The notes: generated by a model not told the origin, from the letters alone. Positions 16,753-25,908 are shown, counted from the stretch's first letter. The stretch is 64,000 nucleotides of DNA from Jejudonia soesokkakensis (GCF_042664795.1 NZ_JBHTBN010000001.1:620001-684000); one strand, 5' to 3'. Made by a program: numbers and translations.

Positions 16753-19605
16753 TTAAGCTTCTTCCATATACGATTCGATAGGCTCACACGTACAGATCAA
16801 ATTTCGGTCGCCATAAGCATCATCCACACGACGAACAGATGGCCAGAATTTATTATCCTTTATGTAATCTAATGGGAATGCTGCTTCTTCTCTTGTATAC
16901 GGAAAATCCCATGTGTCCTTAGTGAGCATTGCCAAAGTATGCGGAGCATTTTTCAATACATTGTTTTCTGCATTTTTGTCTGTAGCGTCAATTTCTTTTC
17001 GAATAGAAATCATAGCATCACAAAAACGATCCAGTTCTTCTTTACTTTCACTTTCGGTAGGCTCAATCATCATGGTCCCTGCTACTGGAAATGATACAGT
17101 TGGTGCATGGAAACCGTAGTCCATAAGTCGTTTAGCAATATCGGTCACTTCAATATTTTTTTCTTTGAAAGGACGACAATCAATAATCATTTCATGGGCA
17201 GCACGTCCTTTTTCTCCAGTGTAAAGTACCTCGTAATGTCCATGAAGTCTCTCTTTAATGTAATTTGCATTCAGAATTGCATATTCTGTAGATTTTTTTA
17301 GTCCGTTTTCTCCTAACATACAGATATATGCGTAACTAATTAAACATGCTAGCGCACTTCCCCAAGGGGCTGCAGAAATTGCTGTAATCGCATTGTCTCC
17401 TCCAGTTTCAATTACAGGATTAGAAGGTAAAAATGGCACCAATTGTTCTGCTACACAAATAGGTCCTACACCAGGACCACCTCCACCATGTGGTATGGCA
17501 AACGTTTTATGAAGGTTTAAATGACATACATCTGCTCCAATCGCACCTGGATTAGTGAGGGCAACTTGTGCATTCATGTTAGCTCCATCCATATATACTT
17601 GTCCGCCGTTTTCATGAATAAGACTTGTTATTTCTTTTATCGCAGACTCGTACACTCCATGTGTAGAGGGATAGGTAACCATTAGTGCTGAAAGATTGTC
17701 TTTGTGTTCTTCTGCTTTAGCTCTTAGATCGTCCACATCAATGTTTCCATCTTCGGTTGCCTTAGTCACAACTACTTTCATTCCAGCCATAACCGCGCTA
17801 GCAGGATTTGTACCATGTGCTGAAGAAGGGATCAAACAAATATTTCGGTGGTGATCTCCCCGTGATTCATGGTATGCTTTAATCACCATAAGTCCTGCAT
17901 ATTCTCCTTGAGCTCCACTGTTAGGCTGAAGCGATGTTCCTGCAAACCCGGTAATTTCGGTAAGTTGTTCTTCTAATTTTTTAAGCATAAACTGATAGCC
18001 ACCCGCCTGATCGATAGGAACGAAAGGGTGCATATTACCCCACATGGGATCACTAAGAGGCAGCATTTCTGCAGCAGCATTCAGTTTCATGGTACAAGAA
18101 CCTAAAGAAATCATAGAATGGTTAAGAGCAAGATCTTTGCGCTCCAGTCGTTTGATGTAACGCATTAATTCGGTTTCACTATGATAGCTGTTAAAGACAG
18201 CATTTTGTAAAAACTCAGTTTTTCTAGCTACAGACTTTGGGATGGCATTTCCTTCAATCAATTCTGAAATATAAAAACGATCGGTACTGGCAGCTTCAGC
18301 AAAAACTCCAATAATATTATTTAAATCTTTGATAGTAGTGGTTTCATTAATAGAAATAAAAACCGTTTCATCATCTGGATAGTAGAAATTTATTCCTTCA
18401 GCTTCTGCTCTAAATTGAATTTTTGAAATGTCTGTTTTGATGGCAATAGTATCAAAATACGTTTCATTGGCTTGATAATATCCTAATTTTTCCAAAGAGT
18501 CTGCTAAGGTTGTAGCACTATCATGAACTTTTGAAGCTATATATTCAAGTCCTTCTGGACCATGATAAACAGCATACATACCCGCCATAACGGCTAATAA
18601 TACTTGTGCTGTACATATGTTTGAGGTCGCTTTGTCCCTTTTAATATGTTGTTCACGAGTCTGGAGTGCCATACGTAACGCTCGATCACCATCGGTATCT
18701 TTAGTTACACCAATGATACGACCAGGAATACTTCTCTTATAATCATCTTTGGTTGCAAAATAAGCGGCATGCGGACCTCCATATCCCAGTGGAATTCCAA
18801 ATCGTTGCGTTGTTCCAACGACAACATCCACTCCGTAATTTCCTGGAGATTCTAATTTTACTAGGCTTAGAATGTCAGCAGCGACGGCCACTTTTATTTG
18901 TTGTTCTTTAGCTTTTGCAACAAATTCTCTATAGTCATAAACCCTTCCGCTTTTTCCAGGATATTGTAGGAGGACGCCAAAATAGTCTGAAGAAAACTTA
19001 AAATTCTCATGGTTTCCAATTTCTAACTCAATACCAATTGGGATGGCTCGGGTTTGTAATAACGAGAGTGTTTGAGGAAGTACTTCTTCAGAAACAAAAA
19101 ATTTATTGACCTCATTTTTTTTCTGATCACGCTCCCGAACCGAAAATAGTAACGCCATGGCTTCAGCTGCTGCGGTACTTTCGTCGAGTAAAGATGCATT
19201 TGCCAATTCCATCCCAGTAAGGTCTGTCACCATTGTTTGATAATTTAATAAGGCTTCCAAACGGCCCTGAGCTATTTCTGCTTGGTAGGGAGTGTAGGCA
19301 GTATACCAACCCGGGTTTTCGAGAATGTTTCGTTGAATTACCGGAGGAGTGATGGCTTGGTGATAGCCTAATCCAATATAAGTTTTAAACACCTGATTTC
19401 TTACTGAAAGTTCAGTGATGTGCTCCAAATATTCCTGTTCACTCATCGCAGTGTCAAGATCTAGGTCTTTTTTGAGACGGATGTCATTTGGGATGGTTTC
19501 AAAAATAAGTTGTTCCATGGATTCAACCCCTACAGTTTCTAGCATGGCTGCCAAATCTTTTTTCCGAGGACCAATATGTCTGTATGCGAATGAGTCTGTT
19601 TTCAT
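16753..19605 (-). CDS. gcvP: Glycine dehydrogenase (decarboxylating), P-protein
   Basis: 950 residues, the fused (alpha-beta in one chain) type of P-protein, normal in length. The PLP lysine is K700 in LNLHKTFAIPHGGGGPG. It decarboxylates glycine and passes the aminomethyl group to the lipoylated H-protein in the glycine cleavage system. The gcvT and gcvH genes are not adjacent. The gene is preceded by a -7-like box at 19672-19679, about 65 bp upstream. No glycine riboswitch fold was recognised in that leader. Confidence 0.96.
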   Translation of the reverse strand: MKTDSFAYRHIGPRKKDLAAMLETVGVESMEQLIFETIPNDIRLKKDLDLDTAMSEQEYLEHITELSVRNQVFKTYIGLGYHQAITPPVIQRNILENPGWYTAYTPYQAEIAQGRLEALLNYQTMVTDLTGMELANASLLDESTAAAEAMALLFSVRERDQKKNEVNKFFVSEEVLPQTLSLLQTRAIPIGIELEIGNHENFKFSSDYFGVLLQYPGKSGRVYDYREFVAKAKEQQIKVAVAADILSLVKLESPGNYGVDVVVGTTQRFGIPLGYGGPHAAYFATKDDYKRSIPGRIIGVTKDTDGDRALRMALQTREQHIKRDKATSNICTAQVLLAVMAGMYAVYHGPEGLEYIASKVHDSATTLADSLEKLGYYQANETYFDTIAIKTDISKIQFRAEAEGINFYYPDDETVFISINETTTIKDLNNIIGVFAEAASTDRFYISELIEGNAIPKSVARKTEFLQNAVFNSYHSETELMRYIKRLERKDLALNHSMISLGSCTMKLNAAAEMLPLSDPMWGNMHPFVPIDQAGGYQFMLKKLEEQLTEITGFAGTSLQPNSGAQGEYAGLMVIKAYHESRGDHHRNICLIPSSAHGTNPASAVMAGMKVVVTKATEDGNIDVDDLRAKAEEHKDNLSALMVTYPSTHGVYESAIKEITSLIHENGGQVYMDGANMNAQVALTNPGAIGADVCHLNLHKTFAIPHGGGGPGVGPICVAEQLVPFLPSNPVIETGGDNAITAISAAPWGSALACLISYAYICMLGENGLKKSTEYAILNANYIKERLHGHYEVLYTGEKGRAAHEMIIDCRPFKEKNIEVTDIAKRLMDYGFHAPTVSFPVAGTMMIEPTESESKEELDRFCDAMISIRKEIDATDKNAENNVLKNAPHTLAMLTKDTWDFPYTREEAAFPLDYIKDNKFWPSVRRVDDAYGDRNLICTCEPIESYMEEA

Positions 19606-19671
19606 AAATACGAACGTTTCTTTTTTTAGCTACTTTATTTTCTTCGGAAAAACTTTCCGTAGAAAGGACTA

Positions 19672-19679
19672 CAAAATTA
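19672..19679 (-). promoter_or_regulatory. Candidate -7 box (TAATTTTG on minus strand) for gcvP
   Basis: Exact TAnnTTTG on the minus strand, 66 bp before the gcvP ATG. No TTG is seen in the -33 window. A short inverted repeat CGGAAA-aac-TTTCCG lies in the leader at 19645-19659. Confidence 0.4.
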
Positions 19680-19776
19680 CGGATTACACTGTTAATAAAA
19701 TAACGTTTAACACTTCTATGAATAGAACTTTTCAACCAAATAAAAAGGTTACTAACAGTTTGCCTATTTTTACATA

Positions 19777-20601
19777 ATGAAGGTGTTTTTAAGGCTTTTA
19801 GATTTTTATATTAATAGCAGTATCCATGTTGCTTTAGCAGTGTGTTCACTTTTATTACTCACGTATATTGAGTTTAAAATTCCACTTTCAAAATCTTTGC
19901 TGTTTTTTGTTTTCTTCGGAACGATATCCGGATATAATTTTATTAAATATGCAAAGGTTGCAGGGCTGCATCATAGCAGCTTAACAAACTCTCTTAAATC
20001 GATTCAAGTATTTTCTGTTATGGCAGGAGTACTGATGTTTTATTTCGCTTTTCAATTATCAATTAGTTCTTTAGCAACAATAGGTATATTAGGAATTTTG
20101 ACCGTACTATACGCGGTGCCTTTTCTATATAGAAAATCGTTGCGAAATGTACAAGGACTAAAGATTTTTATAGTTGCTTTTGTATGGGCTGGTTTAACGG
20201 GTATAGTACCATTTATTGAAGCGAGGGAAACAATTATAATCGATGTTTTAATTATATTTTTACAACGCTTCATCGTTGTTTTGGTGCTTATATTCCCATT
20301 TGAAATTAGAGATTTACCTTACGATGCTCTAATCTTAAAAACAGTTGCGCAAAAACTGGGTGTAATTAATGTAAAAAGAATAGGCTATTTTCTTCTAGCG
20401 GTACTTATAGGATTGGAGTTCTTAAAAGAAATGGTACATATATCTTTTTTACTCTCTTTGCTCATCATCAGTTTAAGTATAGCTTTTGTGTTGTTTAAAT
20501 CTAAAACGACTCAATCAAAATACTTTACTATATTTTGGGTAGAAGGCTTGCCAATTCTCTGGTTGGGACTAGTGTTGTTGCTTGATGATTTCTTGATGTA
20601 G
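19777..20601 (+). CDS. UbiA-like integral membrane protein, degenerate active site
   Basis: 274 residues with about eight hydrophobic segments, as in UbiA prenyltransferases. The second Asp-rich motif is recognisable (FEIRDLPYDALILKTVAQ, near residue 175), followed by KLG as in the family. The first motif, normally NDxxD, reads YNFIKYAK near residue 52 and has lost both Asp residues. It may bind a prenyl or other lipid without catalysing the usual transfer, or use other residues. The 3' end overlaps the convergent anti-sigma-like gene by 33 bp. A TATTTTTA box lies just before the ATG. Confidence 0.6.
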   Translation: MKVFLRLLDFYINSSIHVALAVCSLLLLTYIEFKIPLSKSLLFFVFFGTISGYNFIKYAKVAGLHHSSLTNSLKSIQVFSVMAGVLMFYFAFQLSISSLATIGILGILTVLYAVPFLYRKSLRNVQGLKIFIVAFVWAGLTGIVPFIEARETIIIDVLIIFLQRFIVVLVLIFPFEIRDLPYDALILKTVAQKLGVINVKRIGYFLLAVLIGLEFLKEMVHISFLLSLLIISLSIAFVLFKSKTTQSKYFTIFWVEGLPILWLGLVLLLDDFLM

Positions 20602-20820
20602 ACGTCTTTTTAAAACCTCTTTGTCGTTTTTAGGCATGGTGGTCACATTCGAATTTTTAAATACACTAGTAAGTTTATTATTGCGTACCGTATATTTTCT
20701 ACATATTGCACAATAAATGAGGTGAATGTTTAATTTCACTTTTTGCCAAAATGAAGCTTCCCTGTATTGGTTTTTATCACATACTTGCTGAGCTTCATTA
20801 CAATTTAAAAATACTTTCAT
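20569..20820 (-). CDS. Small zinc-binding anti-sigma factor-like protein
   Basis: 83 residues without a membrane segment. H33-x3-C37-x2-C40 (HLIYCAIC) is the ZAS (zinc-binding anti-sigma) signature, and Cys7 and Cys14 lie upstream as possible further ligands. It begins 3 bp after the stop of an ECF sigma factor, the usual arrangement of sigma and its antagonist. By family analogy it should hold the sigma factor inactive in the cytoplasm and may respond to thiol oxidation or metal; that is inference. Its last 33 bp overlap the convergent UbiA-like gene on the other strand. Confidence 0.72.
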   Translation of the reverse strand: MKVFLNCNEAQQVCDKNQYREASFWQKVKLNIHLIYCAICRKYTVRNNKLTSVFKNSNVTTMPKNDKEVLKRRLHQEIIKQQH

Positions 20821-20823
20821 TAC

Positions 20824-21378
20824 TTACTTTAACCAGTTTTTTTCGAGACAATCTGCCATTGCTGTTCTAGCTCTATGGATAATGACCCACAGGTTAGACG
20901 CAGTGATATTATATTCATTACAAATGGCTTCGGTATCGTAATCTTCTATTGTTTTTAGTTTAAAAATAGCAGCATGGCGCTTGTTTAATGTATCCAAACA
21001 ATTGTGAATTGCCATCCCTAATTCTTCATTTTCCATAGTATCCTCTGCCGTTTTATCATGCGGATCACTTGCCCGTTCTTCCAGCCAATCCCCTTCAGAG
21101 TCTTCACTCTTATAGGTTATTCTTACTTCGGCTTTTCCTTTTTTGGAATTTATTTTTCGGTAGTAGTCAATGATTTTTCTCTTTAAGATAGCGATAAGCC
21201 ACGTGCGTTCGGTTGCTTCTCCCTTAAAATTGTCCTTAGATTTTAAAGCAGCGAGAAATGTTTCAGAAATTAAATCCTGTGCTATTTCATGATTATTGAC
21301 GCGAACAATCGTGTAGTTATACAGATAGTCTGAATAACGATCTACCCAATTTTCAGCATCAATTATATGTTTTGACAT
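20824..21378 (-). CDS. RNA polymerase ECF-type sigma factor
   Basis: 184 residues. Region 2 is recognisable (residues about 10-85: AQDLISETFLAAL, then TWLIAILKRKIIDYYRK) and region 4 near the C terminus (residues about 120-180) ends with a helix-turn-helix (YNITASNLWVIIHRAR). A charged linker lies between. It directs RNA polymerase to an unknown regulon and is paired with the downstream ZAS-type protein. An exact -7 box ends 7 bp before the ATG. Confidence 0.9.
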   Translation of the reverse strand: MSKHIIDAENWVDRYSDYLYNYTIVRVNNHEIAQDLISETFLAALKSKDNFKGEATERTWLIAILKRKIIDYYRKINSKKGKAEVRITYKSEDSEGDWLEERASDPHDKTAEDTMENEELGMAIHNCLDTLNKRHAAIFKLKTIEDYDTEAICNEYNITASNLWVIIHRARTAMADCLEKNWLK

Positions 21379-21385
21379 AGCATTT

Positions 21386-21393
21386 CAAAAATA
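21386..21393 (-). promoter_or_regulatory. -7 box (TATTTTTG) abutting the sigma factor start
   Basis: Exact TAnnTTTG on the minus strand with only 7 bp (21379-21385) to the ATG, so transcription would begin at or next to the start codon. It lies in the 49-bp gap after the M3 peptidase gene. No TTG is seen at -33. Confidence 0.45.
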
Positions 21394-21427
21394 GGAAAGT
21401 TTTTCATAAGAAAATAGTGTGTATGTC

Positions 21428-23455
21428 TTAATTGGTGGTAGTAAGCAATCCTGCTCTTTCTAATAAGGCATCAGGGTTAGGTTTTTGACCTCTAAATTTC
21501 ACATACAACTCCATTGGATCTTGTGTTCCACCTTGAGAAAGTATGAAATCTTTAAATTTTGTTGCTACTTTTTTATTGAATATCCCTTCTTCTTTAAAGT
21601 AAGCAAAGGCATCTGCATCAAGAACCTCTGCCCATTTATAGCTGTAATACCCAGCCGAATACCCTCCCTGAAAAATATGAGAAAAAGAAGTACTCATACA
21701 GTTTTCTTCTACATTAGGGTACAGTTTTGTATGCGCAAAAACACCTTTTTCAAATGCTTTTACATTGTTGATTTTTGAAGGGTCGCTCCCGTGCCAACTC
21801 ATATCCAATTGTCCAAAGCTTATTTGACGAACGGTCTGCATACCTTCCAAAAATGTAGCAGACTCTTTAATTTTTTTCACATACTCCATAGGAATGGTCT
21901 CGCCAGTTTCATAGTGGGTTGCAAAAAGATCTAAGGTTTCTTTCTCATAACACCAGTTTTCAAGTATCTGGCTGGGCAATTCGACAAAATCCCAATGCAC
22001 ATTTGTGCCGCTTAATCCTTTGTAGGTTGTATTTGCGAGCATGCCATGTAATGCATGTCCAAATTCATGAAACAGTGTAGTAACCTCGGTAAACGTTAAT
22101 AATGAAGGTTTACTTTGTGTAGGTTTTGTAAAATTACACACGATAGAAATATGAGGTCTGTCATCGATGCCATGAAATTTTTGTTGTGGTTTATAACTGG
22201 TCATCCATGCACCTCCTCGTTTTCCGGGTCTGGGATGAAAATCGGCATAAAATATGGCGATAAGTTCGCCATTATTTCCTTTGACTCTATACGCCATTAC
22301 ATCTTTATGGTAAGTGTCAATACTACTATCAAGTTCAAACGTTAAATCGTACAATTTATTTGCAACTGTAAAGACACAAGCAATCACATTTTCAAGTTTA
22401 AAGTAGGGTTTTAGTTTCTCGTCATCAAGATCAAAAAGTTTCTGCTTTAATTTTTCTGAATAGTAAGCACTGTCCCATTTTTCGAGCCTTTCAATATTGT
22501 CGAGCTGCTTTGCAAATGTTTCTAAATCGTTAAATTCTTTATTTGCGGCTGGTTTTGCTTTTTTTAGTAATTCGTCTAAAAAAGAGAGTACTTTTTTAGG
22601 TGTTTCTGCCATACGCTCTTCCAGCACAAAGTGGGCATGACTTTTATACCCTAAAAGCTGCGCTCTTTCATGGCGAAGGTTAGCTATTGCTAACACATTT
22701 TGTTCGTTATTGTATTTATTTTGCTGAAAGGCACGTGCTCCAAAAGCGATAGATAATTTTTTACGAAGCGCTCTGTTTTCTGCATAGGTCATAAAGGGAA
22801 TATAACTTGGATGGTCTAAAGTAATCACCCAGCCATTCTTTCCCTTTTCCTTTGCTTCCATTGCAGCAGCTTCCTTCACTCCCTCGGGTAGTCCGGCCAA
22901 ATCTGATTCGTTTTGGATATGAAGATGATAGGCATTGGTTTCGGCCAAAACATTTTCACCAAATGTAAGTTTAAGTTTAGAAAGGTCTGAATCAATTTTA
23001 CGTAGTGTTTTTTTATCAGCTTCTGAAAGATTGGCTCCGTTTCTTGAAAATCCTTTATATTGTTTCTCAAGAAGTGTAGCTTCTTCGGGATTGAGATCTA
23101 ATGAATCTTTAGAATCATATACCGCCTTAACTTTTTTAAATAACGCTTCATTGAGTAAAAGGTCGTTTCCAAACTCAGTAAGCATTGGAGAGATTTGTTG
23201 GGCTAATTTCTGAATGTCTTCATTGGTTTCGGCACTATTCAGATTAAAAAAAATACTGGTAACACGATCTAATTGCAACCCAGTATTTTCTAAAGCTTCA
23301 ATTGTATTGTGAAAACTAGGAGTTTCCTCGTTATCAATGATAGCTGAAATTTCTTTTTTGGTGTCTGCTATAAGTTTTTTTATCGCTGGAAGATAATGTG
23401 TCGTTTTTATTTCTGAAAATGGAGCAGTATCAAATTTTTGTAAAAGGGGATTCAT
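21428..23455 (-). CDS. M3 family metallopeptidase (Dcp/oligopeptidase A type)
   Basis: 675 residues, all-helical M3 peptidase with zinc motif HEFGH (H463, E464, H467) in LFHEFGHALHGML. Length and the GNNGELIAIFYADFHPR segment agree with the dipeptidyl carboxypeptidase/oligopeptidase A group. There is no signal peptide, so it probably acts in the cytoplasm on short peptides. It lies 53 bp after purE and 49 bp before the sigma factor gene. Confidence 0.93.
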   Translation of the reverse strand: MNPLLQKFDTAPFSEIKTTHYLPAIKKLIADTKKEISAIIDNEETPSFHNTIEALENTGLQLDRVTSIFFNLNSAETNEDIQKLAQQISPMLTEFGNDLLLNEALFKKVKAVYDSKDSLDLNPEEATLLEKQYKGFSRNGANLSEADKKTLRKIDSDLSKLKLTFGENVLAETNAYHLHIQNESDLAGLPEGVKEAAAMEAKEKGKNGWVITLDHPSYIPFMTYAENRALRKKLSIAFGARAFQQNKYNNEQNVLAIANLRHERAQLLGYKSHAHFVLEERMAETPKKVLSFLDELLKKAKPAANKEFNDLETFAKQLDNIERLEKWDSAYYSEKLKQKLFDLDDEKLKPYFKLENVIACVFTVANKLYDLTFELDSSIDTYHKDVMAYRVKGNNGELIAIFYADFHPRPGKRGGAWMTSYKPQQKFHGIDDRPHISIVCNFTKPTQSKPSLLTFTEVTTLFHEFGHALHGMLANTTYKGLSGTNVHWDFVELPSQILENWCYEKETLDLFATHYETGETIPMEYVKKIKESATFLEGMQTVRQISFGQLDMSWHGSDPSKINNVKAFEKGVFAHTKLYPNVEENCMSTSFSHIFQGGYSAGYYSYKWAEVLDADAFAYFKEEGIFNKKVATKFKDFILSQGGTQDPMELYVKFRGQKPNPDALLERAGLLTTTN

Positions 23456-23508
23456 AAATACGTTTATGAGTTTATATCGTTATTTAATTTATTGTGTAAG
23501 ATTTTGGC

Positions 23509-24006
23509 CTACTGAGATTGTCCACTGCGAACTGTTTTCGCACCTTCTTCAACTTTAATTTTAAGGCCTTCTTTGTAGGCAAGAATCTTGTCGAGCACAC
23601 ATTTGTCATGCGCTCCTATAATCTGAGCAGCTAGAATTCCTGCATTTTTAGCACCATTAAGCGCGACTGTGGCTACAGGAACCCCTCCAGGCATTTGTAA
23701 AATTGAAAGCATACTATCCCAACCATCGATCGAGTTGCTTGATTTTACAGGAACTCCAATAATAGGTAGCGGTGATAACGAGGCAACCATTCCGGGTAGA
23801 TGAGCTGCACCTCCGGCACCTGCAATAATCACAGTGATGCCTCTGGTATGTGCCTTTTTACTGAAATCAAAAAGCTTATCTGGAGTTCGGTGAGCCGAAA
23901 CAATATCAACTTCGACCTCAATATCAAATCCTTTTAAAATATCAATGGCATCCTGCATTACAGGCATGTCGCTTGTGCTACCCATTATTATTGCTACTTT
24001 TGACAT
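23509..24006 (-). CDS. purE: N5-carboxyaminoimidazole ribonucleotide mutase
   Basis: 165 residues, class I PurE: GSTSDMPVM near the N terminus, SAHRTP and GAGGAAHLPGM in the CAIR-binding site, and GVPV. It rearranges N5-CAIR to CAIR in purine synthesis. purK is not adjacent in this window. A well-formed promoter lies upstream. Confidence 0.96.
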   Translation of the reverse strand: MSKVAIIMGSTSDMPVMQDAIDILKGFDIEVEVDIVSAHRTPDKLFDFSKKAHTRGITVIIAGAGGAAHLPGMVASLSPLPIIGVPVKSSNSIDGWDSMLSILQMPGGVPVATVALNGAKNAGILAAQIIGAHDKCVLDKILAYKEGLKIKVEEGAKTVRSGQSQ

Positions 24007-24037
24007 ACAGTTGGTTTTAAGCTTTTGTATAAGGCAA

Positions 24038-24067
24038 CGAAGATATGGATTTGCCTTCTACGTTCAA
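24038..24067 (-). promoter_or_regulatory. Candidate promoter of purE
   Basis: On the minus strand TTG (24065-24067), a 19-bp spacer and TATCTTCG (24038-24045; 7 of 8 to TAnnTTTG), 31 bp before the ATG. Confidence 0.5.
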
Positions 24068-24120
24068 AAAAAATACTGCCAAGCTTACCATAAAATTATA
24101 GGCTTATTTAACAAAATATC

Positions 24121-25068
24121 ATGAAGTTACAGACTCAGATTTCAATTTCAAAAGAACGAGCAACAATAGACTATTCTTCTAAGGTGCTTTTAATGGGTTC
24201 TTGTTTTACTGAAAATATTGGAGAAAAACTTTCGTATTATAAATTTGATGTACTAGTAAATCCTTTCGGAATTCTATTTCATCCAGTTGCTATAGAAAAA
24301 ATTATAACAAGGGCTATTAATAGGGATTTCTTTACGGAAGCAGATATTTTCTATCATAACGAGCAATGGCATTGTTTTGAGGTACATTCGGTTTTGGATG
24401 CTTCAGACAAGGACGAGTTTTTAAGTGATTTGAACACACGGCTGAAGCAGCTTTCAAATTATATACAGATCGCTTCGCATATTGTTTTTACCTACGGAAC
24501 AGCCTGGGTGTATCGGGAAATTGCTTCAGATACGATTGTTGCTAATTGTCATAAAATTCCGCAGAAAAAATTCTTAAAAGAATTACTAACAGTTGAAGAA
24601 GTTTCAGCAAGTATAGAAAATACAATTGCTTTGTTGAAGTCCGAAAATCCTTCAGTTCAAAGTATACATACTATTTCTCCAGTACGACATTTAAAAGATG
24701 GCTTCATAGAAAACACACAAAGCAAAGCACATTTAATTGTAGGCGTTCATGGTGTGATAGAACCACGAAATACTACGTATTACTTTCCGTCGTATGAAAT
24801 TATGATGGACGAATTACGAGACTACCGCTTTTATAAAGAGGATATGTTACATCCTAATACTACTGCCATCAACTATATCTGGAAAAAATTTAAAGAAGGT
24901 TGGGTGGCTTCAGAAACCGAATCGATTCAGAAAGAAATAGAAGCAATACAAACGGGATTGCAACATCGTCCATTTAATCCCGAGAGCCAAGCGCATTTAG
25001 AGTTTTTAGAAAGTCTTCAGCGTAAAATAATCACACTTCAAGCAAAATTTCCACATCTAAAATTCTGA
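24121..25068 (+). CDS. GSCFA domain protein
   Basis: 315 residues with the family-naming motif MGSCFTENIG near residue 24 and a downstream FTYGTAWVY block and TISPVRH segment. GSCFA proteins have an SGNH-hydrolase-like fold, with Ser of GSCF as the probable nucleophile; substrates are not known. There is no signal peptide. It is divergent from purE and followed by the unrelated lipoprotein gene with its own promoter. Confidence 0.85.
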   Translation: MKLQTQISISKERATIDYSSKVLLMGSCFTENIGEKLSYYKFDVLVNPFGILFHPVAIEKIITRAINRDFFTEADIFYHNEQWHCFEVHSVLDASDKDEFLSDLNTRLKQLSNYIQIASHIVFTYGTAWVYREIASDTIVANCHKIPQKKFLKELLTVEEVSASIENTIALLKSENPSVQSIHTISPVRHLKDGFIENTQSKAHLIVGVHGVIEPRNTTYYFPSYEIMMDELRDYRFYKEDMLHPNTTAINYIWKKFKEGWVASETESIQKEIEAIQTGLQHRPFNPESQAHLEFLESLQRKIITLQAKFPHLKF

Positions 25069-25087
25069 AAATAGGGCAACTGCCGTA

Positions 25088-25118
25088 TTGATTGCCGTTG
25101 AGTTGTGATGCATCTTTG
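25088..25118 (+). promoter_or_regulatory. Promoter of the DUF6252-like lipoprotein, shared upstream motif
   Basis: TTG (25088-25090), 20-bp spacer and CATCTTTG (25111-25118; 7 of 8 to consensus). The bases before it (CAACTGCCGTATTGATT from 25077) closely match the promoter of the PQQ-like gene at 26002, with the same spacing. Confidence 0.55.
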
Positions 25119-25170
25119 TGTCATTAATTAACGTATTCTCTTTTGTTGGAGGATTAAAAACTCAACTAAT

Positions 25171-25683
25171 ATGAAAAATTTAAAAAGAATAGCACTTACC
25201 TTTTTTGTGAGTGTAGCAATGATTGCCTGCAAAAGTGATGATGATGCAGGTAGTGGCGGAAATGCTGGTAACGGAAAAGTTCAGGCAAAAGTAAACGGCT
25301 CCGACTTTGAGTCAAATAGAGATTTTACAGTGGCTAATCAGTCAAGTTCAGGAAGCTCTACTACAGTAACTATTCAAGGAAGTGATAACGATGGAAAAGG
25401 AATTGTCTTAGTTATAAACGGCTTTGAAGGAGAAGGAAGTTATGATATAGGAGGTAGTAATACAGTATTTGTTGTTGCTACTTATGTGGAGGCAAATGCT
25501 AGTAATCCAATGAATTCACAAACTTGGTCGGCTCCTTTTGATAGTACTGTTGCAGGTGAAGTAAACGTAACCAGTGTTACGAGTTCAAAAATTGAAGGAA
25601 CCTTCAATTTTAATGCGAAAAATAATAATGACAATTCAATGCGAAATATCACAGAAGGTTCATTTAATGTTAACTTTAACTAA
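25171..25683 (+). CDS. DUF6252-like lipoprotein, probably surface-exposed
   Basis: 170 residues. The lipobox IAC places the lipid on Cys20, and the following KSDDD is like the Bacteroidota lipoprotein export signal that sends lipoproteins to the cell surface. The mature part is Ser/Gly/Asn-rich beta-sheet with the pattern VQAKVNGSDFES near the start and a TEGSFNVNFN end, as in DUF6252 proteins (function unknown). Two terminators follow in series. It has its own promoter related to that of the PQQ-like gene. Confidence 0.75.
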   Translation: MKNLKRIALTFFVSVAMIACKSDDDAGSGGNAGNGKVQAKVNGSDFESNRDFTVANQSSSGSSTTVTIQGSDNDGKGIVLVINGFEGEGSYDIGGSNTVFVVATYVEANASNPMNSQTWSAPFDSTVAGEVNVTSVTSSKIEGTFNFNAKNNNDNSMRNITEGSFNVNFN

Positions 25684-25697
25684 CAAATCCCAATTAA

Positions 25698-25722
25698 AAA
25701 AATCTCAAGTGTTGAGGTTTTT
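25698..25722 (+). terminator. First terminator after the DUF6252-like gene
   Basis: An 11-bp stem (25698-25708 with 25712-25722, one U-G pair), a 3-nt loop and a U-rich 3' arm, 14 bp after the stop codon. Confidence 0.65.
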
Positions 25723-25730
25723 ACGTGGAG

Positions 25731-25766
25731 CCGGGAGTAGGACGAAAGTCTTGCTTCCGGTTTTTT
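25731..25766 (+). terminator. Second, strong terminator with GAAA tetraloop
   Basis: A 13-bp stem (25731-25743 with 25748-25760) closed by a GAAA tetraloop and followed by six T. Three of its pairs are G-U, so the stem is fully paired only as plus-strand RNA; on the minus strand these become A-C mismatches. It is therefore directional. Confidence 0.8.
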
Positions 25767-25807
25767 AGTAAAATTACACAAATCTTTGATTTGTGTAATT
25801 TTACTAA
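25765..25807. repeat. Perfect palindrome, 20-bp arms, 3-nt loop
   Basis: Arms at 25765-25784 and 25788-25807 are perfect reverse complements, AT-rich, beginning TTAGTAAAATTACAC. It starts inside the T-run of the preceding terminator. It could form a cruciform or act as a bidirectional terminator. Confidence 0.8.
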
Positions 25808-25908
25808 TCCCAACCGTAGCGTTGGGATCTCATAAAGGGGGCTCTTGTCGCAATAACAACTCTTTGATTTTTCTAATTGTATTAACCCCAACCGTAGAAA
25901 TGGGATGT
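25778..25908. repeat. Diverged 53-bp direct repeat with CCCAACCGTAG core
   Basis: Two copies, 25778-25830 and 25856-25908, agree at about 43 of 53 positions. Each carries CTTTGATTT and CCCAACCGTAG, and the first ends with the small hairpin ATCCCAAC/GTTGGGAT (25807-25814 with 25821-25828). The copies may belong to a dispersed intergenic (REP-like) family. Confidence 0.6.

Noticed and set aside
19606..19776. Glycine riboswitch before gcvP
   Set aside because: No recognisable glycine aptamer pairing or tandem structure; the leader is only about 65 bp.
25574..25768. A 64-codon frame overlapping the DUF6252-like gene end
   Set aside because: It runs through both terminators and is out of frame with the lipoprotein.
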